This document shows positions 12,601 through 22,699 of a DNA stretch of 64,000 nucleotides, piece by piece. The translations under genes were made by a program, and so were the position numbers. The stretch's first letter is position 1. Each line of letters begins with the position of its first letter. The notes beneath the pieces are model-generated. The model was given only the letters and a program-made list of their open reading frames with translations, searched no databases and had not been told where the DNA came from. This DNA comes from Isoetes taiwanensis (lineage: Eukaryota > Streptophyta > Lycopodiopsida > Isoetales > Isoetaceae). The stretch spans positions 1,951,487 through 2,015,486 of the forward strand of contig JAJEKV010000049.1 of NCBI GenBank assembly GCA_021234155.1, written 5' to 3'.

Positions 12601-12939
12601 GCGACTCAACTCCCCTATAAGGAGGGAGCCGCTTGATCTCATCCGAAAGAGATCATGGAACTCCGCGGATCGCTTTTAGCTACTTGCTTCGCAACTTGTC
12701 GAGCACCTTGTCTTCTTTGCTTCCTTCCGATTCTCGCTCACTAATCTCAAGCTTGAAGATGTATGCCACTTGCTCACTCTTGATGCACTTGAACAGCCGC
12801 TTAGAAGACATACACCGCATGATGGGAACAACTTCCTTACTCGTTATTTCAATGATCTTGCCGCATCGCTGGGAAGGTCACCTTCCGCTTCCCATAGCCG
12901 ATAATGGCCCCTCACTGGCCCAAGGTATTCCATTCCTAT

Positions 12940-14600
12940 GATCGTCATACTTTCCAATGCCCATTACTTCTGCCCCTATCCGATATTAATCCTCGGTAAG
13001 TCGATGTCGGTTAATTCTCTTGCCCGCCGTCCATTTTATCGCACCACTTGCTAAAACCACGGTCCTGGCTTTGACTTTAGCGGCTTCAACTTCAACATTT
13101 GAACCATTCTCGGGGATGCAAAGTTATGGCTACTTCCCGAAGTCTATCAAGACTATGAAGGACTTAGCTTTAGCCTTCCCTACCGTGGAAATTACCTTAT
13201 ACCGCTCTCTCGCTTGCTCAGATTCTATTGCGGCAAAGATGTGACACTCACCCCGGATGTAGCTGGCCTCTTTTCGCCGCCGCCGCCCGATTTTGTGGCA
13301 TCCCAACCTCCCAACTCCGCTAGAGCCGCACTCATGACATAGGGGCGCTTTGTCGTCCTATGGTTCGGCCGGAAGCACCAAGCATACCGCTTATGCACTC
13401 CCCGCTTCTTTTTCCTTTGGGCACGCTTGCAAAAAGGATTGCACCGCTTGGGAGTAGTTTGACCTCCCCGCTTGTCCTTGAAGGACACCGCTTTTCTCCC
13501 CGCCGCTTCCTCGTTCCCACCCCTCGGGGTTCTAGCTGGACTGGACGGGCTGCCTGGGCTATAGCTTCCTCGTCGCTTTGCCTTTATCCCCGAAGTACGG
13601 CCGCTTGTGCCCGCTATTCCGAGGTCCCGGACCGCAAGCTTATAGCCTTGGATTCCGCCTCCTCGAGCATCGGCCCTAGGGTTTATTGCCCCTCACAAGC
13701 TATGGATCTCCCTATTCAGCCCTCAATATAGCTTTGCACTGCATGCTTTCTCCTAACTTCTAAAGACATACAAACCTTTAGCCTCATGAATTCTCCTCAG
13801 ATATTTCTCGACGATGGTTGCCTTGCCGCAACCCGTAAAACCGCCGTGATCATGCCGGACTTATGTTCCCTTGGGACGAATAATGGCGCTTTGAAGGCTT
13901 TTTGCAAACTTTGAACTTACAAGCATCCCCGCCTGCCGCGGTGCCTTTGCATAACCCTTCCACCAAACTGCGGCCCCTTTCGCTGGCCGCTGCAACCCGC
14001 TTTTGCTTTTATCTTTCATGCTATAAGCTGCCCGCATTTGGCCATTTCTCGGTCCAGCCATGCCTCCGCCTCCAACTCGACTGCTCTCCCCCCGAGAACC
14101 GCTCCAGCTCCGGCCTTCCATACATTGCCCAAAGGCGGGAACCTACCTTCTCCGTAGTAGTCGAGGCCCCGGTGTCTCTCTTTGTCGCCCATCCGTGTTC
14201 CTCCTCGCTTCCATCCGCTCGCTCTCGAAGCCTGTTCTTCCTCTTCCTGAGTCGAATCGAAGTCCGAGCTTGAGCCGAAGATTCCGGCTGGAGGATCTCC
14301 TTCTCTTGCTCCTCTTCTTGTCTTTTCTCGCCTCCTCCGAGCTGATGCTTTATGAATCGAAAGCTGCTCAATGAACCCACTCCCGCCTTGCTGACAAGAA
14401 TGCCTTTATCCGCTCCAGGTCCGCCCCTCATTTGGGCTATTCCTCCCTCCTCGGGGGTCATGGGTTCCATATCCCTAATAGGTTCCTTTGCCGGGGTGGT
14501 CTGGGTGGGGTTTGCTCTTCTATAAGATCTCGCAGCTTGTCGCCCTCGCTTAGGCTCTAGCCGCATGCACAAGCAATTCATGGTTATATGATTAGTTCCT
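12940..14600 (-). pseudogene. Chromovirus E gag and protease
   Basis: The protease region at about 13180-13080 reads KAKSFIVLID followed by a broken G-S/H-N-F-A stretch, as in the LIDSG...HNF motif of gypsy proteases. Upstream on the minus strand, 13490-13330 holds a Cys/His knuckle remnant with TKRPYVMSAALAELGG. Gag proper runs from about 14580 (an ATG giving MRLEPKRGRQAARSYRR) through a charged Arg/Glu-rich region to about 13560. Gag boundaries are approximate because frames change repeatedly. Downstream is RT in the same orientation. Confidence 0.65.
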
Positions 14601-14745
14601 TTGTTCTCTTTGCATTGATTGTGCTTGTTGGTATAATTGTGGGGCAAAAATACATCAACAAAACATTTAAAATGCAATAGGATTTATATTCATATATCAT
14701 ATAATATTTTAGATACAAAAAGTCTCCTGGATCAAGAGTCCGACT
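14600..14745. other. AT-rich spacer between chromovirus gag and unit Y
   Basis: A 140-base AT-rich stretch containing ATATATCATATAATATTTTAG. It lies just downstream, on the minus strand, of ORF Y. A similar AT-rich stretch (16690-16810) lies just downstream of ORF X. They may be 3' ends or polyadenylation regions of the two units; no polyadenylation signal is certain. Confidence 0.35.
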
Positions 14746-16287
14746 AGTCTTGAAATCGCCGCAGAAGACGGGTTGTCCTCGAAAACTTTTTACTTGGGCT
14801 GCACCCACCGCATTCCCAAGTTCCCCCGAGTATATCCTTTGTCGCTCCCCTGATGGCGGATGCTAGCTCTTCCACCCGCCTATGGGAGGTATGAGCCAGC
14901 ATCGCCAACCTACCTTTGTCGAAGGTGGGTATCGCTAAGTCAAGATGCCCAAGGCTGTTTTCCGCTTCACTAAAATGACATGGTCCACCTTTTTCTCGAT
15001 AGGCGCGGCGGCATGCCAAATCTCGAAGTGCTACCAAAGATTCGGTGACAGCCTTCCTCTCCGCAAGTGGCTGAAGCGCTTTTTAGAAATATTATTACTC
15101 TACCGCCTGTTAGGAGCCGAAGGTAATATTTGAGTGCCGCCCCTGGCATTCCTCCACGCGTCCCCCTCGAGGGCCCCCCCGTGCCTTGATGCATACCGGG
15201 TCCACGGTACTTGAACTAATTCCTTGTAGTCTTGGAAGAGCTGCTCAGACACTTGTCGTTTGTGGCTCTCCCTTGAATTTTGCTATCCGCTTCTTGTGAG
15301 GAAGAAGACTCCCCTTGCAAGCACTTTTGTTGTCTTCCCCTTATTCCCATCTGCCTCCTCGGTGCTATAAACTCCTCCTCCAGAGGGAAGTTCCTCCCGA
15401 CATCATACCTCTAATAGTGCCGTGAAGCTTCAATGTCCGAGATGGTGTGTCCTCGTGGTAAGTAGTCGCCTCGTCAGATTTGTACCGAAAATCTTCCGCT
15501 TCTTGGTCGATGAAGTCTTTTAGATCCGGCTGTTGCCGTAGGGAGGTGAAGGAGTTCATCGACGCGTAGCCTCGGCCCCTCGTGATTCGGGAGGTTTTTG
15601 ATGTCATTTAGCAGCAAGTATTCCCCGCCCTCTTGACTATGACCTGTGCTAGGCTTGTTATTCCCAGCCGGGATTGGTTGTGCAATCCTCTGGTGGTCCG
15701 CCGGCTTCGTTGGTGTGATGTCTTTGTTCCGCCTCCGGCGCTCCTCCTCCTCGGTCCACCTTCTATGTCATCCTCGCTTCCTCGCCGGAGTTTTCACTTT
15801 CTTCGGATGCTTCGCTATGGTCTCTTCAGATTCAAGCAGAGGTATGCTCGTCTGGCCGCCAAGGCCCAAGGGTGTGACTTCTAGCGCTGAATTGATGGTT
15901 CACCTATTACGCTTCGCCCTATATACTAGATATAGCGCTAAGGTCGTGGTTGTAGGAGAAGAAGACTTTGCCATTGCTTGTTAGGGTCATATAGGTCGGT
16001 AAGCTGTTGGTTCTCGCTCCTCAATGCCTTGGCAATATTGGGTACATGATCAGGGCTGTTTGCAATGCGGTCCTTGGTACAAAGTACCCTATGCATGGCG
16101 GTATCTTCTCAGAAGCTAGGGACAACTTTCTTCTTGGAATTCCTCGCAGACTTGCCGGGCGTAAAGGATTGGAGTTCGTGGTTGCTGAAAGGTCAAATTC
16201 TTTTTGAAATACTTGAATACTATATTGACATCTACTTCGCTGATGTGGGGAGGCGCTTATACCAATTGATGAAGGCTTCGTAGCCAT
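14740..16287 (-). pseudogene. Unit Y: unidentified minus-strand ORF, frame-disrupted
   Basis: It starts at an ATG in good context (GCCATGGCT, minus strand, 16287) with product MATKPSSIGISA, and open stretches continue in shifting frames to about 14740, implying a protein near 500 residues. Visible are a charged EEEERRRR-type segment around 15750 and acidic blocks near 15500 (DLKDFIDQEAEDFRY). No transposase, polymerase or gag motif is recognised. A TATA box and an AAACCCTAAA box lie about 120 and 150 bases upstream of the ATG, with a stem-loop 180 bases further. It is arranged like unit X next to it. Function unknown; a non-autonomous transposon gene or a decayed host or viral gene are both possible. 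Confidence 0.4.
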
Positions 16288-16400
16288 GGCTTAAGAGCTG
16301 GCCGCCGATGTCAAACTAAACCGGGAGCCGACGACTGTTTTGAAAGATCGCTTTCAATTGCGTGAGCAGCCTGCGGGTTGAGGCTTGGGGGTTATGCGCG

Positions 16401-16443
16401 GGATATATATAGGGAATTTATGCCCCAAAATTTTTTAGGGTTT
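16401..16443 (-). promoter_or_regulatory. Putative promoter of unit Y (TATA box plus AAACCCTAAA box)
   Basis: Minus strand: AAACCCTAAA (16443-16434) followed about 21 bases later by CTATATATATCC (16412-16401), then about 115 bases to the ATG of ORF Y. The AAACCCTA motif is the plant telo-box, known from promoters of growth-related genes. The same pair occurs upstream of ORF X. Assignment is by motif and position only. Confidence 0.45.
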
Positions 16444-16591
16444 CTAAAACTCCCGGACATTTGGGATGAGGCTAATGTTTCTTGGTTAATTTGAGGCTCA
16501 AGTGGCTTGCCTATAGTCTTAGGGTTCTAATGCAACAAATTTTGGTCGATTTGGGTATGTCTAGCTCAAGTTATGAACTTGGGAAGTTCGG

Positions 16592-16667
16592 GCGGCTCTA
16601 AGAGTGCTGGGAGGGGTGTTAGGTTGGGACCTAACTAGGCTCTCGGGCGCACTCTTGGAGTCACCGG
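16592..16667. repeat. Two-tier stem-loop repeat, copy 1
   Basis: The outer arms CTCTAAGAGTGC and GCACTCTTGGAG pair except at one T/G position. Nested inside is a perfect 7-bp stem, GTTAGGT-TGGG-ACCTAAC. The same structure recurs at 18206, 18415 and 18630. This copy lies between the downstream end of unit X and the promoter of unit Y. Confidence 0.85.
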
Positions 16668-16689
16668 TGAAATTACTCCAATTGTTCCC

Positions 16690-16850
16690 AAAACTAATAT
16701 CGTGCCTAATGAATATACACCTCTTAAACAACTATATATATTTTATTATTCAAAATTTTTATACATCGATATAATCCTCGTTAGTTACAAAAAAGTTAAT
16801 TTCCTTCTATCAGCCCCTCCGCTTGATGTACTTAGCCGGGCCTCATATCC
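16690..16850. other. AT-rich spacer downstream of ORF X
   Basis: AT-rich sequence with an ATATATATTTTATTATTCAAA run, placed just after ORF X on the minus strand and before stem-loop copy 1. It is the counterpart of 14600-14745 behind ORF Y. No gene is seen. Confidence 0.35.
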
Positions 16851-16902
16851 TTTGGCTGCAGTGGTGACTCTTTTTCCATGGAGAGTGCATGCTAATGAAT
16901 CT

Positions 16903-17983
16903 TCAAAAGTGCTGTACAACCTCCATCTCGGCTAAGCTTTTGTAAAGCGAAGTAACATGTCGCTGGTTACCGCTTGTTGGGGTCGAACTCCCACAAAATT
17001 TCTGGACAAACCTCTCGAATGCTGCCTCTGGATGAGGAACTGTGAGTCCTTTGAAGTGCTTGATTTCCGCAAGGCTCGCAAAAGGGGAGTCTTGGGATCT
17101 CTTCATAGGCTTCTTTGGGGGTTCCGTAGCTCAAGTGGGGTTTGAGCTGGAATGCTTCCCGAGTTGGCCTCCCTCCTTCGACAGCTTTGACTCGTTTTCT
17201 TCGTAGTAGGCTGCGTAGTCTTCGCATCTTCTTGTATATTTTGTAACTGCTAACTCTTCTTGTACCTCCTCTCTCTGGTCCTAAGGTGTACGAGTCTCGG
17301 CGGTTTTGTTGCTTTTTCCCCCGCTGCCTTCTCTCGTGATCTAGCTTCTTTGCTTCTTGCCATATCACTAATGGTGGGGCAACGCATGGGTAGGTTAATC
17401 TGTGGTTCAACCTGTTTTGAGTTGGGCTTAGCTTCTTCCTCGCGGATTTCCTCCTGCTTCAGTGTTGAGGGTTAGGGCTGCTGTGAAGATTCCCCCCGCT
17501 CGGAAGGGTTGCCCAAGAATGCCGCTATATCGCCAGCCTCCCGACGAGGTTGGGATTGTTCGCCTTCGGTTGGCTCGCTTATAGATATGCCGAACCGAGG
17601 TTCTTCTCTTTTTTGGGGTTCTTGGGTCATTACCCTTTTTCCTTTGGGGGTCGGGGTCCTCTCGCTTTGTTCTTTTGTTCCCGCCTATTGGTCATCTTCG
17701 GTTCTCGCAACCTCCTCTTCTTCTTTCTCGCTCTCGCTTCCCTCCTTCCTCTTGGCTCTTTCTTTCTTCTTCTTGCCTTTTCCTCTTCTTCTTGGCCTTT
17801 TCTTTTTCCTCTTTGCCTTTTCCCTTTCCTCCGCCTCCTCCAAATTCCTCAGAATACCTAGGGCCTCCATGTCACCTCTTCGCTTTTCACAAGATCTTTG
17901 AGCTTCGCTCACCAAGGAAAGCACTTGGGCCGGGCCTATCTTCCTTCTTTGGCTTAAGTGGGCGTTTGTTTGGTCCTAGCCAT
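16903..17983 (-). pseudogene. Unit X: Lys/Glu-rich ORF with histone H3-like N terminus (MARTKQT)
   Basis: The minus-strand ATG at 17983 (ACAATGGCT) encodes MARTKQTPT before a stop; one frame shift later the reading continues into a segment with EAQRSCEKRRGDMEALG and then a long Lys/Arg/Glu-rich, probably coiled or disordered region (about 17830-17690). Open pieces go on to a stop at 16903, the last part containing FASLAEIKHFKGL and SLYKSLAEMEVV. Total length would be about 360 residues. The first seven residues equal those of histone H3; nothing after them is H3-like. No known domain is recognised. It shares promoter layout and flanking stem-loops with unit Y. The frame is broken at several places. 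Confidence 0.45.
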
Positions 17984-18089
17984 TGTAACGACAAATACCG
18001 ATTTGGAGCAGGGTTTCAAAAGATCGGGCTAATGAGAAGGAGCTCGAGGAAAGACCGGAGAACCCTAAAAAATGAGCCTATGTCCCGTA

Positions 18090-18117
18090 ATTTATAGGGT
18101 TGGATTTTTAGGGTTTG
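18090..18117 (-). promoter_or_regulatory. Putative promoter of unit X (TATA box plus AAACCCTAAA box)
   Basis: Minus strand: AAACCCTAAAAA (18117-18106), about ten bases, then CCCTATAAATTA (about 18098-18087), followed about 105 bases later by the ATG of ORF X. The layout mirrors that of unit Y. Motif and position evidence only. Confidence 0.45.
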
Positions 18118-18205
18118 GTCGATTAATCTTCTCGGTGGTTTTGCTGGCAAAAGTCTCCCTGTCTTGGGCAAAATTGGGGTCTTGTTTGGTGCTGCTTCTT
18201 CGAAT

Positions 18206-18275
18206 GGCTCTAAGAGTGCGCGGGAGGGGTGTTAGGTTGGGACCTAACTAGGCTCTGCAAGCACTCTTGGAGTCG
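18206..18275. repeat. Two-tier stem-loop repeat, copy 2
   Basis: It begins GGCTCTAAGAGTGCGC and ends GCACTCTTGGAGTCGCC, with the same inner GTTAGGT-TGGG-ACCTAAC stem as copies 1 and 3. It is the first of three copies spaced about 210 bases apart, and lies about 105 bases upstream of the TATA box of unit X. Confidence 0.87.
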
Positions 18276-18399
18276 CCGGCCTTCTCTCGCCCAACACACC
18301 CAATTTACACAATTTACATGTCGTTACTCCCTAATTTAAGCATTTTAAGGTGATCCTATCATTACTTTGACCCTTTTAATTTACATTTAATTTTTAAGG

Positions 18400-18499
18400 G
18401 TCACTTTTGGGGATGACTCTAAGAGTGCGCGGGAGGGGTGTTAGGTTGGGACCTAACTATGCTTTGGCGCACTCTTGGAGTCGCTGTTCCAAAAGTGAC
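18400..18499. repeat. Two-tier stem-loop repeat, copy 3, with an extra flanking inverted repeat
   Basis: The core at 18415-18484 pairs GACTCTAAGAGTGCGC with GCGCACTCTTGGAGTC (15 of 16 positions) around the inner GTTAGGT/ACCTAAC stem. Outside it, GTCACTTTTGG (18400-18410) and CCAAAAGTGAC (18489-18499) form a further perfect 11-bp inverted repeat. Copy 4 keeps part of that right-hand outer arm (CCAAAAGTG), so the repeat unit is probably longer than the 70-base core. Confidence 0.87.
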
Positions 18500-18629
18500 T
18501 TGTACTTAATGTTTTTCGATGTTTTAACATACAATTCTAGCTATTTCGAACTCTTTTGATCGGGATTTCATCTTTTATCTTCCCATTTGGAGTTCCTAAG
18601 GTCAAGTTCTAGGGTTTATATGAGGTGAC

Positions 18630-18695
18630 GACTCTAAGAGCGCTGAAAGGGCCATTAGGTCTGAACCTAACATGTTCCCAAGCACTCTTGGAGTC
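18630..18695. repeat. Two-tier stem-loop repeat, copy 4 (diverged)
   Basis: The outer arms GACTCTAAGAGCGCT and AGCACTCTTGGAGTC and the inner stem TTAGGT-CTGA-ACCTAA are kept although loop and linker differ from the other copies. Sequence has changed while both stems remain pairable, which hints that the fold matters. It lies 215 bases after copy 3. Confidence 0.8.
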
Positions 18696-18699
18696 ATTG

Positions 18700-20214
18700 G
18701 CCAAAAGTGCTATTTCGATTATTTATTCCATCCTACCTATGTTCTCTACTTATCTTAATCTTAGATAATTACTATCTCTACCCCAGGGAAAGAAAAATTT
18801 TTCCCGCTACTCGAGGTTTGAGGGTCCTATCAAGTTAGTACTATCGGGAGCATGGTCGCTTTGCTCTTGGTCTCCAAGAACATTGCTCGATACCACCGCG
18901 GACGCCCCCTACACGTATACGTGCACTCACCGTGATACAAACAGAGTTCATCCCCCATACCAGCTCCATGCTAATACGTGTGGCCCTCCACATGACACCG
19001 CAACCGCGGACGGGTTCCAAAGTGGGAAGAGTGGAAGGGTCATTGCACCCCGCCTCCCTCGGCCTACCTAGCCGCGAAGCGAAACATACATGTCGTAAGA
19101 GCACATACATCAACATCATATGACCATCAATAAGGATGGTCCTCCACATATCCGTGAGATAGACAAAGATCAAAGACATCACATAGGGAATCCTACCCAA
19201 GGCTCGCATCAAGGGATGACTGATGGCTTGGGTCTCCGTGAGTTCATTGCATGTAATTCATGGCAATGGATTTGGTCGGCATATGAACATGGCTTAGGGT
19301 TGTCCACTCCATCCGCCCCTCCCCGTGCACACTTTGCAGAGTAGGTGAAAAGTGTTGGGACCGATCAGAGCTCGGCCGGATGCATAGCCAAGGGGGCTAT
19401 ATCCCCGGGTTACATCTCCCCGCCCGATGGGGTGTAGGGATCTCTCCCTCCGAGATCTACATGCCGACTCAAGGTGACTAGAGGGCCACCGCCTGCATAC
19501 CCACTTGAACTCAATGGAAGGTCATATTCACCACCACTTAGTAAATGAGCCCATGCCTTGCCCACACGCAGCTGGCAAGCCATTAGACCTAGTCACAATG
19601 ATCCCCAAAGCAAAGACTAACACACCATAGGGATCGCTCAGAGTCGTAACACCTAACCTCTTTATAAGCCGCCGCCCCCCTTCACCCCACAACCGTGTGT
19701 GGCTCTTGTGCACGTGCCGCATCTACAAGGTGCTGCTAGAGAGGCTACTCTAGGAGCATCATCTACAAAGCTTTAGGTCTACCCCCCTTCCCAATACAAG
19801 GAGTTCATAGAGATACATCATCCATATACATCACGTAAGAACTAAAGAACAAGATCTAACCTACAACATAGAGTTAGGTTCTTTAGTTAGAATCTGCTAT
19901 CTAGAGGTCTCGATGGCCAATCTAATAGGCTAAACCTACTGATTCAATGACTAAAATAGGGTTTAGACTATCTAATTGGCCAAATACCTGATCCTTGAGG
20001 GGCTCCTCCCGACCGAAAGCCTCACCATCCCCGCCAAACGCCAATCTAGAGAAACCAAGGATGCAACTCTCCTAATCCGAAGTTCTGGATGCGCTTTAAT
20101 CGCTGAGGCAGCCAAAACAGAGTCCCCGAAGCCCTAAAATCGAAAAATGGGCTAGTTAGGGTTTCCTACCCTAAATAGACAAGGAGTTGGTTAGGTTTCC
20201 AATTATCCCTTTTT
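18700..20214. other. Unassigned noncoding stretch
   Basis: About 1.5 kb with no ORF that resembles a protein. A GC-rich part (18880-19500) looks like transposon leader or LTR sequence, but no termini or duplicated partner were found in the window. A small imperfect palindrome (AACCTA...TAGGTT) sits near 19858-19881. Confidence 0.35.
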
Positions 20215-20274
20215 GGCATGTGGGATAATTGGAAATGGGCCCACTTGCCTTTAAGGGCTAGGTGGCCAAATGTG

Positions 20275-20523
20275 CACACATGGAAATGTGTGCCCACATT
20301 AATGTGTACATTGGAAAATGTGCACATTAATTGCACCTATGGGTGTGGCCCACTTGGCATGAAGTGTCCACTTGAAATGTGTGCCCACATTAATGTGTAC
20401 ATTGGAAAAATGTGCACATTAATTGCACCTATGGGTGTGGCCCACTTGGCATGAAGTGTCCACTTGGAAATGTGTGCCCACATTAATGTGTACATTGGAA
20501 AATGTGCACATTAATAGTTGCAC
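20275..20523. repeat. Tandem repeat, 91-93 bp unit, about 2.7 copies
   Basis: The block AAATGTGTGCCCACATTAAT recurs at 20284, 20375 and 20468. Each full unit also contains TGTGCACATTAATTGCACC and GGTGTGGCCCACTTGGCATG. Several short inverted pieces inside (such as CACATTAATGTG and TGTGCACA) make each unit partly palindromic. It abuts the broken end of the LINE. Confidence 0.9.
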
Positions 20524-20544
20524 ATTTTTCTCGCAAGTTGCCCC

Positions 20545-21500
20545 CTAGGGCTACTCACCGGTTATACGCCAGCGCACACGCCACCGGAGTGGCGGTACGC
20601 TGCGGACGAAAAAGGCAGCATTCAAGATACGCCCCGGGCGAGCATCGTGGCCGAACGCCACATTCAAGCCCTGAATTAAAAGTCTCAACTTGGGATGAAA
20701 ACCAATCTTAGACAAAGCAAGGTCAAGGAAATCCCATCTAACAAGATCAAAAGCTTCTTTGAAGTCAAGCTTAAGAAGAACACAATTTTGGTTGGAGATT
20801 CTATTCCAATGAAGACCTTCCATAGTCGTGGATATAATTGTCCGTGATAAACCCGTTAGAGAGAAAAGCGATTGATGAAGGGAGATGTTTCTCTCAGAGA
20901 TAATCCTTGATTCTATTAGCAATGATTTTAGCAATGCATCTTGTAAGAGGTATTGGTCGTGAGATAGGCCTCCAATCGAGAATGTAGAAGGATTGTCAAC
21001 TTTGGGAATAAGAGAAATAAAGCCACCGATATGGAAGGATGCGTGATTGACCTCCCAAAACCTCTAACCAAAGAAACAATGTCATGCTTGAGAATTTCCC
21101 TTAATGGATAAAAACTCACAAGGAAGGCCATCAGTCCGTGAGACTTATTCTTACCAAAAGAACTTAAAACCTTAAAAATCTCATCTTCACCAGTGAATGG
21201 CCACAAAGGAACCATCCATGTCCTCAATGGGAGAGGGGATTACCTTATCCAAAGAAATCTAGAAAACTCTTCTCTTTGATCGAAGTCAATGAGATTAGCA
21301 GTGCAGCTTGGAGAAGAGGGAAGCATAGTTATCCCGAAAAAAAGGTTTTGATGAGCTTGGGATCTTCTACTAACAACCCCCTCAGACACGCTTCTAACCT
21401 CGAAAGTGATGGAGTTCCTTAGGAGCCCGACTTTTAGCCATTTTGAAGAAAAAATCTAGAACCGCCACACCATATCCTTGCCGAATTTAATTTTTACACT
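20545..21500 (-). pseudogene. LINE reverse transcriptase fragment
   Basis: Around 20800-20720 the minus strand reads LLKLDFKEAFDLVRWDFLD, the RT motif around the first catalytic aspartate of plant L1-type LINEs. Upstream are LTGLSRTIISTTMEGLHW (about 20870-20815) and, near 21040-20990, FISLIPKVDNPS, matching the typical SLIPK motif. Further upstream, about 21470-21400, KMAKSRAPKELHHF resembles the linker between endonuclease and RT. After the first palm motif the sequence degenerates and ends at about 20545. Confidence 0.85.
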
Positions 21501-21859
21501 TTATAGTTGAACTCTTAGCTTCCACTTCCTCAATACTCTTCAAATAGTTTTCCAAGAGCTCTTCCCCAATCAGAGGTTTAAATTATAAGGATCATCTTGA
21601 AGAAGAGATCTAATATCCCTCATTTTGGAAAGCAATCGCTCCTTCTCATTGATCTTGGACAAATGCTTGCTTTTTGACCAATCTTTTATCCAAATTTTGA
21701 TCTTCTTTAATTCTGCCATAAAATCTTTTCATGGAGTGCTGGTTTTCTCTTCTTAAATTTGCAAATAGAATTCCCTAAAGTCTTTCACAAAGGAATCATT
21801 CTCAAGCAAAGCACGCTTAAATTTGTAGGGGACATTACCTTCTCCTCGGGAATTTGAGT

Positions 21860-22570
21860 TAACCGCTTTGTGCAAAGGAATTGGGGCTGGTGATCCGAGA
21901 TAATATTGCCTTCATCACTAGTGACAAAGCAGCTTGTCCCAGAGAGGAGTTTGGGCTACGCACATAATACCTATCAAGAGCACAAAAACTCTTTTTGTCC
22001 CCCTTTTGTTTATTAGACCTGTATATGAGGCAAAGGGAAGAGGGAACATAGATCAAAGCATTGTCGATATTAGAGACTCCAATTATTTTCTCTCGAATGG
22101 ACATATTAATTTTATTGCCAAGCTTCATGTTCCAATCAGAGTATTGTTAAAATCACCCCCAATAATCCAGCCTCTAAATAGGATTATTCTCAAGAACCAA
22201 AGGTTAATTTCAGTCCAGAGTAATTCTCTATCTTTTGGGGTTAGTGGAGGCATATACATTAATCACTCCAAAAGTCGAAGTCCCGAATTCAAAGGTAACA
22301 CCTTGCCACATCTTGGAGGGGAGTTAAAGAAAGAAAGTCGCTTTCGTGTTTCTCCGCATCATGATAATACCCCCACTTCTACCAGAGGCTTCAATCCGTG
22401 GAAAAGGCACTGTGGAAAATCCAATCACCAAGATTGAGATTTCAATTTAGGAAGTTTAACTTCCTCGAGCATAATGATGTCAAAGATTATAGCTCCTAAT
22501 TTGGGAGATAGCTCTCCTTCTTTGATAGGGCCCTTGATTCCCCTTACATTCCAAGAAAGAATCTTCATAG
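21860..22570 (-). pseudogene. LINE endonuclease remnant
   Basis: At about 22560 the minus strand reads SWNVRGIKGPIKEGEL, the N-terminal strand of apurinic-type LINE endonucleases, followed by FDIIMLEEVKL (the conserved ..QE.K region, with LEE here). A later open part at 22128-21859 reads KIIGVSNIDNALIYVPSSL and carries into the RT linker. Stops interrupt it in several places, so the catalytic domain is not intact. Confidence 0.75.
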
Positions 22571-22699
22571 AAAAACTGTGGAGGATCGTGAGAGAAAAAG
22601 GAAATCAAAGGTTCAAGGTCTATGAAGTTTCTTTTTTCCTTTTCCCTTCTTAACCTTACTTCTAGTATTAGCAAATGGAGTATTATGCATTAATGAGCT

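Larger units (their letters stand above)
9800..14600 (-). mobile_element. Ty3/gypsy chromovirus E (internal region, LTRs not seen)
   Basis: Reading the minus strand from 14600 to 9800 gives gag with a CCHC knuckle, aspartic protease, RT, RNase H, integrase and chromodomain. At about 4.8 kb this is the usual size of a chromovirus interior. Neither LTR nor a primer-binding site is identified: the left side is cut by duplication A, and the right side runs into an AT-rich spacer and unit Y. Frame breaks are dense, with CCG/TCG-type disagreements against expected codons. Confidence 0.82.

Noticed and set aside
17685-17901. Plus-strand Ser/Phe/Leu-rich ORFs (17509-18097) as membrane proteins
   Set aside because: They are the complement of the Lys/Glu-rich coding stretch of unit X (TTC/CTT-rich strand).
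16592-18695. Stem-loop copies as a CRISPR array or tRNA genes
   Set aside because: Spacing is irregular with long spacers in a plant genome, there is no cas context, and no tRNA cloverleaf or anticodon arm fits.
18841-19800. GC-rich noncoding stretch as rRNA or 5S DNA
   Set aside because: No 5S, 5.8S, 18S or 25S core sequence could be recognised.
20215-20530. ORFs across the 92-bp tandem repeat
   Set aside because: Repeat-derived reading frame rich in Cys/Thr/Met with no conserved content.
21934-22437. 167-codon plus-strand ORF as a gene
   Set aside because: It overlaps the minus-strand LINE endonuclease region, whose motifs are recognisable; the plus-strand product is not.
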